From JANQRA01 sp035762545 (GTDB lineage Bacteria > Actinomycetota > Acidimicrobiia > Spongiisociales > ZC4RG35), in the NCBI GenBank assembly GCA_035762545.1, contig DASTOM010000019.1:99948-163947 (forward strand): a DNA stretch of 64,000 nt, in the 5' to 3' direction. Positions 1 through 8,505 of this stretch are shown here, piece after piece. The position numbers and the translations under genes were made by a program. The notes under the pieces are model-generated. The model was not told the DNA's origin, did not search any database, and was given only the letters and a program-made list of their open reading frames with translations. Numbering within the stretch: the stretch's first letter is position 1; the number at the start of each line of letters is the position of its first letter.

Positions 1-972
1 AACGGCGGCCGGGCCGATGCCCTCAATGCCGGGATCAACGCTGCCAGATACCCCTACGCGCTCTGTACCGACGCCGACGTGATCCTCGACGCCAACTGCC
101 TCATCTCCGCCATGCGACGGGTGATCGAAGACCGGGTGAGGACGATCGCCGTCGGTGGCAACATCCGCCCGCTCAACGGCAGCAAGGTCCGTCTCGGCCA
201 TCTCGTCGCAGCGACCGTCCCCAAGGGTTTCGTGGCGAGGATGCAGACTCTCGAGTACCTACGGACTTTCCTGGCAAGCCGTCCGGCGTGGTCGGCGATG
301 GAGGGTCTTCCGCTGGTATCCGGGGCATTCGGCGTCTGGAAGCGCTCGGCGGTGATCGCTGTCGGAGGCTTCTCCCGGGGTCACATGGGCGAGGACATGG
401 ATCTCACGATGCGACTCCACCGATATCACATCGACAACGACATCCCCTACCGCATCGCCTACGAGCCATCAGCGGTCATCTGGACCGAGGTTCCGAGCAC
501 GGTCCGTGTCCTCAGGCGTCAAAGGATCAGATGGCATCGGGGGCTGATGACCGCGGTTCACGACTTCACATCGATGACCCTCAACCCCCGATACGGGAAG
601 CTTGGCATGGTCACCTGGGCGGGGATGGTCCTCTTCGAGTACCTGGCCCCGGTCATCGAGTTCCTGGGTTGGATCGTCGTACCGACCGCCTTCGTGCTCG
701 GCGCCTTGAACACAACGTCGTTACTCGGCATGCTCGTTCTGGCCTTCGCCTTCGGGCTTCTCAACTCGATCATCGCGCTCATGCTCGATGAGGCCTTCGG
801 ATACTTCAACAGGCCGGTCGACACGTTCCGACTCATCACGATGGCCCTGATCGAGAATCTCGGCTTCCGTCAGATGACCGTCTTCTGGAGAATCAGGGCC
901 ATGATCGGGGGAGAGAGCACGAAGTCCTGGGGCAACATGGAGCGCCGCGGGGTCGCCCAGCTCGCCGATTGA
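1..972 (+). CDS. Family 2 glycosyltransferase, processive type, 5' end outside window
   Basis: The reading frame is open from the first base, so the start codon lies upstream and 323 residues are visible. The first residues (NGGRADALNAGI) and the TDAD metal-binding motif at about residue 23 match the nucleotide-sugar-binding half of GT-A family 2 enzymes. GEDMD at about residue 130 supplies the acidic catalytic region, and QRIRW at about 174 is the QxxRW signature of processive enzymes such as cellulose or hyaluronan synthases. The last 120 residues hold at least two hydrophobic segments, so this is an inner-membrane polysaccharide synthase or a related glycosyl transferase. The sugar and product cannot be read from the sequence. 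The stop codon overlaps a longer frame of the next lipoprotein, whose likely start is further downstream. Confidence 0.88.
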   Translation, partial: NGGRADALNAGINAARYPYALCTDADVILDANCLISAMRRVIEDRVRTIAVGGNIRPLNGSKVRLGHLVAATVPKGFVARMQTLEYLRTFLASRPAWSAMEGLPLVSGAFGVWKRSAVIAVGGFSRGHMGEDMDLTMRLHRYHIDNDIPYRIAYEPSAVIWTEVPSTVRVLRRQRIRWHRGLMTAVHDFTSMTLNPRYGKLGMVTWAGMVLFEYLAPVIEFLGWIVVPTAFVLGALNTTSLLGMLVLAFAFGLLNSIIALMLDEAFGYFNRPVDTFRLITMALIENLGFRQMTVFWRIRAMIGGESTKSWGNMERRGVAQLAD

Positions 973-1021
973 GGTCGGGCGGTCGGGCGGCCCGCCGGGT
1001 GATCCAATGGGACCTGAGGTC

Positions 1022-1027
1022 TAGATT
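1022..1027 (+). promoter_or_regulatory. Putative -10 box (TAGATT) of a leaderless transcript
   Basis: TAGATT lies 7 nt before the ATG at 1035 and there is no Shine-Dalgarno. This matches the TANNNT-plus-6-to-9-nt pattern seen before many starts in the window, so transcription probably begins at or next to the start codon. No clear -35 was identified. Confidence 0.45.
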
Positions 1028-1034
1028 CCCGGCC

Positions 1035-1517
1035 ATGGTGTCACGAACCTCTCCCCCTCTCGCCGTGCTGGTCGCTCTGCTCGTAGTACTCGCCGCCTGC
1101 GGTGGGGAGGAGCCGGCGGCCACATCCACGACCTTCCAGGCCACCACCACGACTTCGCCGGCATCTACCACCACCCCGGCCGAGGTGTTCTCGCTGGTGG
1201 GGCAGTGGCAACGTGCTGAGACCTCGTCGTATGCGTCGCTTGCCGGGATGATCGTCGAGGTGTCCGAGGATGGGACCGAGGCGGTCATCGTCACCGTCCC
1301 CGACAACGAGTTCCAGTTCGAGTCCGGCGATGTCAAGTGGAGCGCCATCGAGGCCACCGGCCCCAACGAGTACACCTTCGACGACCTGGTCCGGGAGGAA
1401 GGGTCGGGAGCGTCATCTCATGTGGAAGGAGTCATCACCGTCACGGGCGATGGCACCCTGGAGATGACATTCCCCTCCACGGGAACCGTCCAGGATTGGG
1501 TCCGGGTCGAGCCTTAG
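1035..1517 (+). CDS. Small lipoprotein of unknown function
   Basis: The 160-residue product begins with a short basic N-terminus, a hydrophobic stretch and the lipobox LAAC, so it should be lipid-anchored on the outer face of the membrane. A Thr/Ala/Pro-rich linker (about residues 25-50) follows, then a roughly 100-residue acidic beta-rich domain with no motif I recognise. I chose ATG 1035 over an in-frame start at 969 because it places the signal peptide at the N-terminus and has a TAGATT box 7 nt upstream. The upstream start would overlap the glycosyltransferase and add a non-signal-like extension. Function unknown. Confidence 0.7.
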   Translation: MVSRTSPPLAVLVALLVVLAACGGEEPAATSTTFQATTTTSPASTTTPAEVFSLVGQWQRAETSSYASLAGMIVEVSEDGTEAVIVTVPDNEFQFESGDVKWSAIEATGPNEYTFDDLVREEGSGASSHVEGVITVTGDGTLEMTFPSTGTVQDWVRVEP

Positions 1518-1587
1518 ACGCAGTTGCAACCGGGTCGAACCCAGGGGAGGGTCCTGCTCGCCGACATTTCCGGCTACTCCCGTTTCC

Positions 1588-4182
1588 TCAGCCAGCTCCG
1601 ATACAGAGGAACGAACGCCTGGCCACGTAACCGGTCGGCGAGTCGTCGCCCACCACTGCCGTCGCCCGGGCCAGTGCATCGGCCGCCGAATCGCCATCGA
1701 CCAGTCGCTGATGTAGCGCCACCATGACAGCCATGGTCTCCTCGGTGTCGGGGACCAGGCCGACACTGGCGACGACTGTCCGCGTCCCCATTGCGAGGAC
1801 GGCCGATGTCAGGCCGAGCAGTTCCTCACCGGGATAGGAGGCACTGAATCCGGAGTCACAAGCGGAAAGGACCATCAAACCCGGAGGACGAGTCAACTGC
1901 TCGATGTCATAGACGTGCATGTCCCCGTCGCCTAGGCGCAACGACGAGAACAGTGGATTGTCCAGCACGAACGAGCCGTGACAGACTGCGTGGGCAACTG
2001 CGGAGCCCTCCATCGCCGACATGGCCTCGGCAACCGGGGTGACACCCGCCCCGGCTCGCTTCATCCCGTATACACCTGCCACCGCGTCCGCTTCCTCGAT
2101 GGCGTGCAAGAGGTCGGGACCCGCGATCACCGCGGCAGGTCCAGTAGACGACGGCGTCTCGGTGCGGGAGTGCCAGAGAGCGGCAGCCGGCGCCACGATG
2201 AGCTCCCGATCATCGAGACTGGGTAGTGACGACCAGGCAAAGGCGTACATCGCGGGCGTTGGAACGATGACAGTCCGTCGGCGATCGATGTCGACGTCTG
2301 AGAAGAGCATCCTGTCGATCCTCCCGGCCATTTCCTCGGCTTGACCCACATCGCCCCGACCGAGGGCCAGTCGTCGTAACGCGAACCGGTGCCATCCGAC
2401 CTCTGCTACGACCTCCGATGCATCGCCGAGACCATGGGCCTCGACCCGTTCGGATGTGGCCGTGACCCGCCACAGCCGACCTTCGATGGCGGCGAACTCG
2501 ACGAGGGTCGTATCCGACAGTGACGACACGATCTCGTCAGCGGTTGCCACCAACGATGACCTCGCGGTCCGATCCCGGTACCGGCTCTTGTCGCGAATCG
2601 AGGTCTCCAGTGCTGCCCGGCGGCGGCCGAGTTCGATCGCTTCTCTGCCTTCGGCGGTGCGCAGCGCAGCTTGGACCTGTCGGAGCGACGTCAGATCCTC
2701 TGCAAAGGGCGCCGTCTGGTCGGTCCGGACCGGTCGCAACTGCATCGAGCGCGACCGGGTCTGCTCCATCCAGTCGAGAAGTTCGAGCGGGTCTCCAGAC
2801 GCTGCGGCCAATCTCAGCCCGAGCTCGCCGAGGCGGGCGGCGTGTTTCTCGACTCCGGCTCTGACGTCGCTGGCGCCCAGGACGGCCTGGTACTCGTCGA
2901 GCAACTCCATCCCCCGGCGCGCACGTGAGGCGGCGCCGACCGGATCTCCCTCCATCTCCAGCACAAGGGAGCCGGCCAAGGCCGAGCTGAGCCTTCTCTG
3001 CACGGTACCGCCGTCCTCGGCGGCGATCGCCCGTAGCTCCGAGACGGCGGAATCCTTGTCGCCGCAGGTCAAGGCGATGAGCCCGGCGGTGAGACGGGCA
3101 CTGAACGCGGCCTCGGCTTGATCCGCCTCGGCGAGCTCTTCTGCGATCGATCGCGCCTTGGCGACGTCTGTGGCGGTCACCTCGGAGCTGTCGAGCCGTG
3201 CTCCCAGCCCCACCTGCTCCGCGTTTCGAACCCACGCCTCCCTTCCCTGGTCGAGGAACATCCTCCCGGCTTCAGCCGCTAACTGGTCAGCCTTCGAGGA
3301 GGCACCGGCAAGCCTGGCCGCCATCGCCCACGCCAGTACCGCTTCGGCACGATCCTCCTCGAGCCCGGCCTTCCCCAACTCCTGCACGAGTTGCTCGGCC
3401 AGCCGCTCCGCCTCCCGAAACAGCCCCGCGGACAAAAGGACTTCGACTCGGCTCACCTGAACCTCGGCGGGCGACTCGGCGAACTCGAGATGTTTCGCCT
3501 CGGATCTGTCCAGCATCTCCAAAGCCGTCGGAAGGTCGCCTTTGAGGGCCGTTGCCAACCCGATGTTGTGATCTACGGCCGCAACGGCCGGTCCCATACC
3601 CAGCCTCGTTTCGATTTCCCTGGCGCGCAGAAAGTCATCCAAGGCCTGGTCGAGATCTCCGGCGTACAGATTGATCATGCCCCGGTTGTGCAAGGTCATG
3701 GCGATGGATTCGTCGTCATCGAACTCGACGAAGACCGGTAACGCCTCTGAGTACAGGGCGCGCGCCTCATCGCTGAATCCGGCTCGAGCTTTCAGTGTTC
3801 CGATCTGAAAGATCACCTCTGCATTGAGGTTCCCCGACGACATCCCGCGGGCCTCGCCTAGCAATTCGAATGCTCTGCCGTTGTCACCGCCGAAAGCGAG
3901 GGCGGAACTGAGGGACAGGATCGACTCAACCACGAGGTCTGAGTCACCGGAGTCGCGCGCTGCAGCGAGTGACCTCTCCCCGAACTCGGCCGACATCACA
4001 GCCCCCTCCGCTATCAGCCCGGCGACCGTCAAAGCACGTAGGACGATGGCCCGGATCCTCGCGTCGTCACCGGCTCGCCTGAGGAGCTCGTCGCCAGAGT
4101 CGAACACTGCCAAGGGCTCGCGGCGGGCTCTAGCGAGAAGTTCGCGAGCTTCGACTTCGTTCAAAAAAACCTCCAACCCCAC
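1588..4182 (-). CDS. TPR-CHAT protease (caspase-like peptidase with TPR sensor region)
   Basis: The 864-residue protein has an alpha-helical N-terminal two thirds with repeated TPR-like helix pairs (about residues 10-480). A C-terminal CHAT domain runs from about residue 590. The caspase-type dyad is present: His735 in VCHGSF and Cys775 in LSACDSG, followed by the usual GEELLGL segment. CHAT proteins are clan CD cysteine peptidases, often activated when an attached sensor domain meets a partner. TPRs here would be the partner-binding part. The start is GTG with GAGGGG just upstream. Codons 5-7 contain a run of seven T on the coding strand, a possible slippage site. It is divergent from the subtilisin-like lipoprotein at 4256, only 73 bp away. 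The function of the pair is unknown; the family call is firm. Confidence 0.88.
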   Translation of the reverse strand: MGLEVFLNEVEARELLARARREPLAVFDSGDELLRRAGDDARIRAIVLRALTVAGLIAEGAVMSAEFGERSLAAARDSGDSDLVVESILSLSSALAFGGDNGRAFELLGEARGMSSGNLNAEVIFQIGTLKARAGFSDEARALYSEALPVFVEFDDDESIAMTLHNRGMINLYAGDLDQALDDFLRAREIETRLGMGPAVAAVDHNIGLATALKGDLPTALEMLDRSEAKHLEFAESPAEVQVSRVEVLLSAGLFREAERLAEQLVQELGKAGLEEDRAEAVLAWAMAARLAGASSKADQLAAEAGRMFLDQGREAWVRNAEQVGLGARLDSSEVTATDVAKARSIAEELAEADQAEAAFSARLTAGLIALTCGDKDSAVSELRAIAAEDGGTVQRRLSSALAGSLVLEMEGDPVGAASRARRGMELLDEYQAVLGASDVRAGVEKHAARLGELGLRLAAASGDPLELLDWMEQTRSRSMQLRPVRTDQTAPFAEDLTSLRQVQAALRTAEGREAIELGRRRAALETSIRDKSRYRDRTARSSLVATADEIVSSLSDTTLVEFAAIEGRLWRVTATSERVEAHGLGDASEVVAEVGWHRFALRRLALGRGDVGQAEEMAGRIDRMLFSDVDIDRRRTVIVPTPAMYAFAWSSLPSLDDRELIVAPAAALWHSRTETPSSTGPAAVIAGPDLLHAIEEADAVAGVYGMKRAGAGVTPVAEAMSAMEGSAVAHAVCHGSFVLDNPLFSSLRLGDGDMHVYDIEQLTRPPGLMVLSACDSGFSASYPGEELLGLTSAVLAMGTRTVVASVGLVPDTEETMAVMVALHQRLVDGDSAADALARATAVVGDDSPTGYVARRSFLCIGAG

Positions 4183-4255
4183 CCACCCCTCAGTTACTGT
4201 TCTGACGGGTCCACCGTCTGTCGAAACCTAGAAGACGGATGAGAGGGAGTGGGAA

Positions 4256-5611
4256 ATGAGATACCGAAGAGCAGTTGTGTTGCTCTCGGTCATGGGAGTC
4301 CTCGCCGCAGCTTGCGGCAACGGCGAGACGACCGACACCACCGCGGCAACGGACACGACGGTCGCCGAGGCGCCTGACACCACCGAAGCGACGTCAGACC
4401 TGAGTGAGTTCGAGTTCACACCCGGTCACGCTTGCTTCTTCTCGGCACATCACTTGTTCGTCCCCGAGGGAGAGGGGGATGGTGCGGTGACTCTGCTTGC
4501 CGATGCCGGAATCATCTCGAAGAACGGCTACATCGGCGATCCGGTCGAGGACCCCGAACTGGATGGTGATCCAGATCCGAACATTGCCCTCGAAGATGGA
4601 GTGGATATCGTCACCATCGCCGACGGGAGCCCCAACGCGCTCATGGTGTCCGAGTACTTGCGCTCCAACGGCATAGCGGCAAGACCAGTCCACCTGATCG
4701 CAATGGCCGGTCACTGGCAGGTGAAACCGGGCAACGATCCCGAAGCTGCGGACGAGAACCTGCTGCAGCCGGGCGACGCACCTGACGGTTCGCGTTTGAT
4801 CGCTGTCGTCGACACGGCAATGGTCGAGACCTCCTACGGATGGGTATTGGACGGGGTCGATGCCGATCATGTCGTTGGGCAGGACCCGCACGACCTCGGC
4901 GCCAGCCACGGCACCTTCATCTCCAGTCTGATCCGACAGGTCACGCCCGACGTCACAGTTGCGTTCGCGTCATTACCGGCCATGGACAAGAACCTCTACT
5001 TCCAGAGCTGGCCCGACGGTCAGTTGGGATCGTTCACCCCAACAAACGTGACCAGCGAGATTCCTGCCTACGAGGCAATCCTCGACCTGATCCCACGACT
5101 CACCGACGGCGCGGTCGAGCCTTCGGCGCTGAGCCTCTCCTGGGGGACCTATCCGTGCGACTCGGACATCCAGATGGGCGGACCGGTGTTGGGTGAGATG
5201 ATCGCTCTCGCCGCGACAATCGACATGTGGCAGGCGTCCTTCCCTGAAGCGCCGATCTTTGCGGCGGCTGGTAACGAACCACCCGATCATGGCCCGTTCT
5301 TCCCGGCCGCCGACGCCGATGTTGTTGGCGTGGCCGCGGACGGTGGCAACGGTATGGCTCTGGTCTGGGACGACGCAACGCCGGTCACAGCAACCCTCGA
5401 CTGGGCCAACATCTTCGCTCCAGGCTGTGACCTGATCGGTGTCAGTGGGGTCGATGAGCCCGGACCGGTCGTCGCTTGGGGTGGGTCGTCGTTTGCCACG
5501 CCGCTGGCCGCTCTGACCTGGATGGACTCAGGGATGCCGCCATCGGCTGCCGCGACGATGCCCACGGCAGGCATGCTCAAAGGACCGGTGTCCCCAACCC
5601 CGAGGTGCTGA
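4256..5611 (+). CDS. Subtilisin-like (S8) serine protease lipoprotein, C-terminus probably frameshifted
   Basis: The N-terminus is a lipoprotein signal with lipobox LAAAC (Cys20) and a Thr/Asp/Glu-rich linker. All subtilisin landmarks are then visible in order: Asp186 in VVDTAM, His218 in ASHGTF, the oxyanion Asn340 in AAGN, and Ser412 in GSSFATP. It should act outside the cell, tethered to the membrane. The start is supported by GAGAGGGAG upstream. As read, the protein ends in VSPTPRC at 5611. One extra base near 5584 would instead give KGTGVPNPEVLTKSGLVYLP and a stop at 5638-5640, which reads more like a natural end. So a 1-base deletion or an assembly error is likely; the catalytic core is not affected. 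The insert between Asp and His and the very short post-Ser region are unusual for S8. Confidence 0.82.
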   Translation: MRYRRAVVLLSVMGVLAAACGNGETTDTTAATDTTVAEAPDTTEATSDLSEFEFTPGHACFFSAHHLFVPEGEGDGAVTLLADAGIISKNGYIGDPVEDPELDGDPDPNIALEDGVDIVTIADGSPNALMVSEYLRSNGIAARPVHLIAMAGHWQVKPGNDPEAADENLLQPGDAPDGSRLIAVVDTAMVETSYGWVLDGVDADHVVGQDPHDLGASHGTFISSLIRQVTPDVTVAFASLPAMDKNLYFQSWPDGQLGSFTPTNVTSEIPAYEAILDLIPRLTDGAVEPSALSLSWGTYPCDSDIQMGGPVLGEMIALAATIDMWQASFPEAPIFAAAGNEPPDHGPFFPAADADVVGVAADGGNGMALVWDDATPVTATLDWANIFAPGCDLIGVSGVDEPGPVVAWGGSSFATPLAALTWMDSGMPPSAAATMPTAGMLKGPVSPTPRC

Positions 5612-5675
5612 CCAAATCAGGGTTGGTCTACCTGCCTTGAGCCCACGCTTCCCAAGCGAAAGCGCGGAGCGAAAT

Positions 5676-5689
5676 GCCGCCGCGGCGGC
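5676..5689. terminator. GC-rich 14-bp palindrome between convergent genes
   Basis: GCCGCCGCGGCGGC is a perfect palindrome in the 50-odd bases between the S8 protease and the aquaporin gene, which converge here. It may slow polymerase from both sides. There is no T-tract and little loop, so the terminator role is tentative. Confidence 0.3.
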
Positions 5690-5693
5690 CCGT

Positions 5694-6362
5694 CTAGGTG
5701 GTGGTGTCTTCGGTTGAAACCATCTTGTAGAAGACCCACCCGATCGCTGCGCCAACCAGTGGGGCGACCCAGTAGATCCACTGGTCGGTCCAGACGCCTC
5801 CGACGATTCCCGAGCCGAGGGAACGAGCCGGGTTCACCGAGGCTCCGGTGAACGGCACCAGAGCGAAGTGGATCGAGACCAGGGTGAGACCGATCCCGAG
5901 GAATGCCGTCGCCGCCGATGATGCGCTCGCCGACGCCTTGAGGATCACCATCAGGAAGATCGCGGTGAACAGGGCCTCGAGCAGGAAGCCATCCCACAGA
6001 GCGATCCCCTCTCCGAGCACGGTGGCCGTGCTGGCCACGGCCTCCTGGCTGGAGGCGATCAGCAGGACGAGCCCGGCGAGGACACCTCCGACCACCTGTG
6101 CGATCCAGTAGCCGATCATTGCGCCGAGAGACATGCGCCCGTCGAGGACCATGGCCAGGGAGACCGCCGGGTTGAAGTGACCTCCGGAGACTTCACCGAA
6201 GGCGTAGAGACCCACCATCAGGGCCAGACCGAACCCGAACGCGATCGGAATGATCGGTGTCGCTGCCCCGCTGGCACCTGCGGCGAGGATCGCCGCGCCA
6301 CCACCGAGCACCAGGACGAACGTGCCGAGGATCTCGGCAATGATCGTGCGTGGACCAGTCAT
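5694..6362 (-). CDS. Aquaporin / MIP family channel
   Basis: The 222-residue protein has six hydrophobic helices and both NPA boxes (HFNPAV at 62-67, SVNPAR at 175-180). In the selectivity filter an aromatic Phe lies in AFGFGL (residues 41-46), His165 and Arg180 are present, and an Ala (174) replaces the Thr of AqpZ. A His at this place is typical of water-selective channels, whereas glycerol facilitators carry Gly, so water transport is favoured. The ATG at 6362 is chosen because GGAGGAGG lies directly before it; a longer in-frame start at 6455 would add 31 residues without membrane character. Confidence 0.92.
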   Translation of the reverse strand: MTGPRTIIAEILGTFVLVLGGGAAILAAGASGAATPIIPIAFGFGLALMVGLYAFGEVSGGHFNPAVSLAMVLDGRMSLGAMIGYWIAQVVGGVLAGLVLLIASSQEAVASTATVLGEGIALWDGFLLEALFTAIFLMVILKASASASSAATAFLGIGLTLVSIHFALVPFTGASVNPARSLGSGIVGGVWTDQWIYWVAPLVGAAIGWVFYKMVSTEDTTT

Positions 6363-6494
6363 GTCCTCCTCCAATCTCCTCCCGCGCGGCGCGGGAACAA
6401 CTGCGTTTGACCTGTTCAGGCTATTTCCGGGGGGTGCTGCATCCGTGGCAATCACGGGGGCGGTGTGCGCGACCTGGATAGCCTCGTTGGGGTC

Positions 6495-7280
6495 ATGGAT
6501 TCTGTGCGATCAGCCGATGGAACTGTTCTGAGTGTGCACACCTCCGGACACGGGCCAGCGCTTCTCCTCGTCCACGGCACGTCGGCCGACCACACCCGTT
6601 GGTCCGGCGTCGCCCCCGAGCTGGAAAAGAGATTCTCGGTCTTCTACATGGATCGGAGAGGCCGGGGCGACAGCGGGGACGGGCCTTCGTATCACGTAAT
6701 GCGCGAGGCGGAGGATGTGGCGTCGGTGGTGGAAGCGATCGGCCAGCCGGTCAGAATTCTCGGACACTCCTATGGCGCCTTGTGTGCAATGGAGGCGGCG
6801 TTGCTGACCGACGAGATCGCACGGATGGTGCTCTACGAGCCCCCGATCCCAACGGGCGTGACGATGTACGCCGATGGGGTGCCAGATCGCATGCAGGGCC
6901 TACTCGACGCCGGTGAGCCCGAGCGGGCTCTGGAGGTGTTCTTCAGGGAGGTGGTGCGGATGCCCGAGGAGGAACTCGATGCATATCGTCGGCTTCCGAT
7001 GTGGCAGCAGCGGATCAAGCTGGCGCCGACGATCCCCAGGGAGATGGCGATCGACCGCACGTACGTGTTCGAACCTGAGAAGTTCGCCGGGCTCGACATC
7101 CCGGTTGGCTTGTACCTGGGCGGGGACAGCCCCGAACTCTTCCGATCAGCCGTAGCGACGGCTGAAGCAGCGCTCCCCAACGCAACGATTGTGGTGCTCC
7201 CCGGCCAGCAGCACGTCGCCATGGACACCGATCCCGACTTGTTCCTCCGCGAAGTGTTCCGTTTCTTGTTGGACGGTTAG
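6495..7280 (+). CDS. Alpha/beta hydrolase fold protein
   Basis: This 261-residue protein shows the standard fold marks: oxyanion-hole motif LVHGTS (about 25-30), MDRRGRGDS after strand 4, nucleophile elbow GHSYG with Ser92, and a late His in GQQHVAMD. It is a soluble serine hydrolase of the esterase/haloperoxidase/MhpC type; the substrate cannot be inferred. ATG 6495 is preferred over a GTG at 6465. A TAGCCT box ends 10 nt upstream of it. The DUF1905 gene follows 6 nt after its stop, so the two are probably co-transcribed. Confidence 0.85.
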   Translation: MDSVRSADGTVLSVHTSGHGPALLLVHGTSADHTRWSGVAPELEKRFSVFYMDRRGRGDSGDGPSYHVMREAEDVASVVEAIGQPVRILGHSYGALCAMEAALLTDEIARMVLYEPPIPTGVTMYADGVPDRMQGLLDAGEPERALEVFFREVVRMPEEELDAYRRLPMWQQRIKLAPTIPREMAIDRTYVFEPEKFAGLDIPVGLYLGGDSPELFRSAVATAEAALPNATIVVLPGQQHVAMDTDPDLFLREVFRFLLDG

Positions 7281-7286
7281 CTCACG

Positions 7287-7586
7287 ATGTCGTTCGAGGT
7301 CGATTTCACCGCTGACCTGTGGGAGTCCAAATCCGAAGCAGCATGGGTGTTCGTTTCGGTGCCTGCGGGCATCGCCGACGAAATCGACGAGCGCATCCCC
7401 TCACGCGGGGGGTTCGGCTCGATCAGGGTGGGTGCCACGATCGGCGGCACCAACTGGGACACCTCGATCTTCCCCGACAAGAAGCTGGGAACATTCGTGC
7501 TCCCGGTCAAGAGACAGGTTCGGGGTGCGGAGGGCGTTACGGTCGGTGACGAGGTCTCCATTCGTCTCCGGTTCGAAGTCGACTGA
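7287..7586 (+). CDS. DUF1905 domain protein
   Basis: The 99-residue protein is one small beta-rich DUF1905 domain. Signature parts are the opening FEVDF, the WVFVSVP strand, RGGFGSIRVGATIGG in the middle and the closing VGDEVSIRLR. The domain occurs alone or fused to YdeI-like domains and has no established biochemical role. It follows the alpha/beta hydrolase by 6 nt and converges on the cupin gene, whose stop is only 5 nt away. Confidence 0.82.
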   Translation: MSFEVDFTADLWESKSEAAWVFVSVPAGIADEIDERIPSRGGFGSIRVGATIGGTNWDTSIFPDKKLGTFVLPVKRQVRGAEGVTVGDEVSIRLRFEVD

Positions 7587-7591
7587 TCGGC

Positions 7592-8098
7592 CTATCCCTC
7601 CGGGAGGTTCTCGAGAAGTCGCATCTCGTGTTTTGCGAGAACCTCGAGGATCCTGTCGTTCGACGGCATCTGATCAAATGGTGGGGGAGCTTCTGAGGAG
7701 GCCATCGGAACCCCGATCTCCTTGAAGAACTCGTGCTGGTGGACCACCGGAGCGTAGAGAGCCAGCAGACGACCCGGACTGGCTCCGGCGTTCTTGAAGC
7801 CATGGGGGACGTTGCCCGGGACGTGAACCGTGGAGCCCGCTGGAGCCTCGATCGTGTACTTCTCGCCCTTGTCGTCCTGGCCGTAGACTTCGTACTCGCC
7901 TTCCAGGATCCAGAACGTCTCCATGGGGACATGGGTATGCAGGAACGCAGGGCCACCACCGGGAGGGCTGGCGATCTCGGTCAGGAAGTAGGCGTTCTCC
8001 GAGACCTCGGCGGTGATCTTGAAAGTCACCACATCCCCGAGGACGAACATGGCCTCGCCCTCGCCGGGGCCGAGGGCGAAGATCCGTCTGTCGCGCAT
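7592..8098 (-). CDS. Cupin domain protein
   Basis: This 168-residue protein is a single small cupin barrel. The metal-binding first motif is HTHVPMETFWILEGEYEV (two His, Glu) and the second is PGNVPHGFKN with its His, so a metal site is likely. Such proteins are dioxygenases, isomerases or ligand-binding sensors; the substrate is unknown. There is no Shine-Dalgarno; TAGCGT ends 9 nt upstream of the ATG, so a leaderless message is possible. Confidence 0.82.
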   Translation of the reverse strand: MRDRRIFALGPGEGEAMFVLGDVVTFKITAEVSENAYFLTEIASPPGGGPAFLHTHVPMETFWILEGEYEVYGQDDKGEKYTIEAPAGSTVHVPGNVPHGFKNAGASPGRLLALYAPVVHQHEFFKEIGVPMASSEAPPPFDQMPSNDRILEVLAKHEMRLLENLPEG

Positions 8099-8128
8099 GG
8101 TCGAGCGACGCTAGTCAATCCGACTCCG

Positions 8129-8356
8129 TCACCGGTCCCGGAAGAAGGGTGCGACGAGATTGACCACCAGTGTCAGGACGATGCTCACGACGATCATCGA
8201 TGTGATCGGGATGAACACCCGCGAGTTCTCGCCTTCGATCCGAATGTCCCCGGGCAGGTTGCCGAACCAGGCGAAGGCTCCGGGGAAGAACTTGACCAAC
8301 GCACCGACGATGAGGAGCCCGGCGCCGACCAGGATGAGGGTGTTCCCTATTCTCAC
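8129..8356 (-). CDS. DUF2905 small membrane protein
   Basis: The 75-residue product has two transmembrane helices around a short loop containing LPGDIRIEGENSRVFIPI, the hallmark of DUF2905 (YozB/YqhV-like small membrane proteins). The GTG start at 8356 fits the family length of about 70 residues; TACCCT ends 8 nt upstream. An in-frame start at 8440 would add a hydrophilic tail unlike the family. No function is established. Confidence 0.8.
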   Translation of the reverse strand: MRIGNTLILVGAGLLIVGALVKFFPGAFAWFGNLPGDIRIEGENSRVFIPITSMIVVSIVLTLVVNLVAPFFRDR

Positions 8357-8505
8357 GTCACCACAGGGTAGGTGCGTCTCGTGCCCAGGCTCAGGCCCGC
8401 TACACGTGTGCGAACCCTCGATCTGGCGCGAGCGCGACATCCTCCGGTGGGTCGATCAGGTTCACGCCGCGTATGTTCATGGGCAACTCTTCACCATGGT
8501 GGGAC

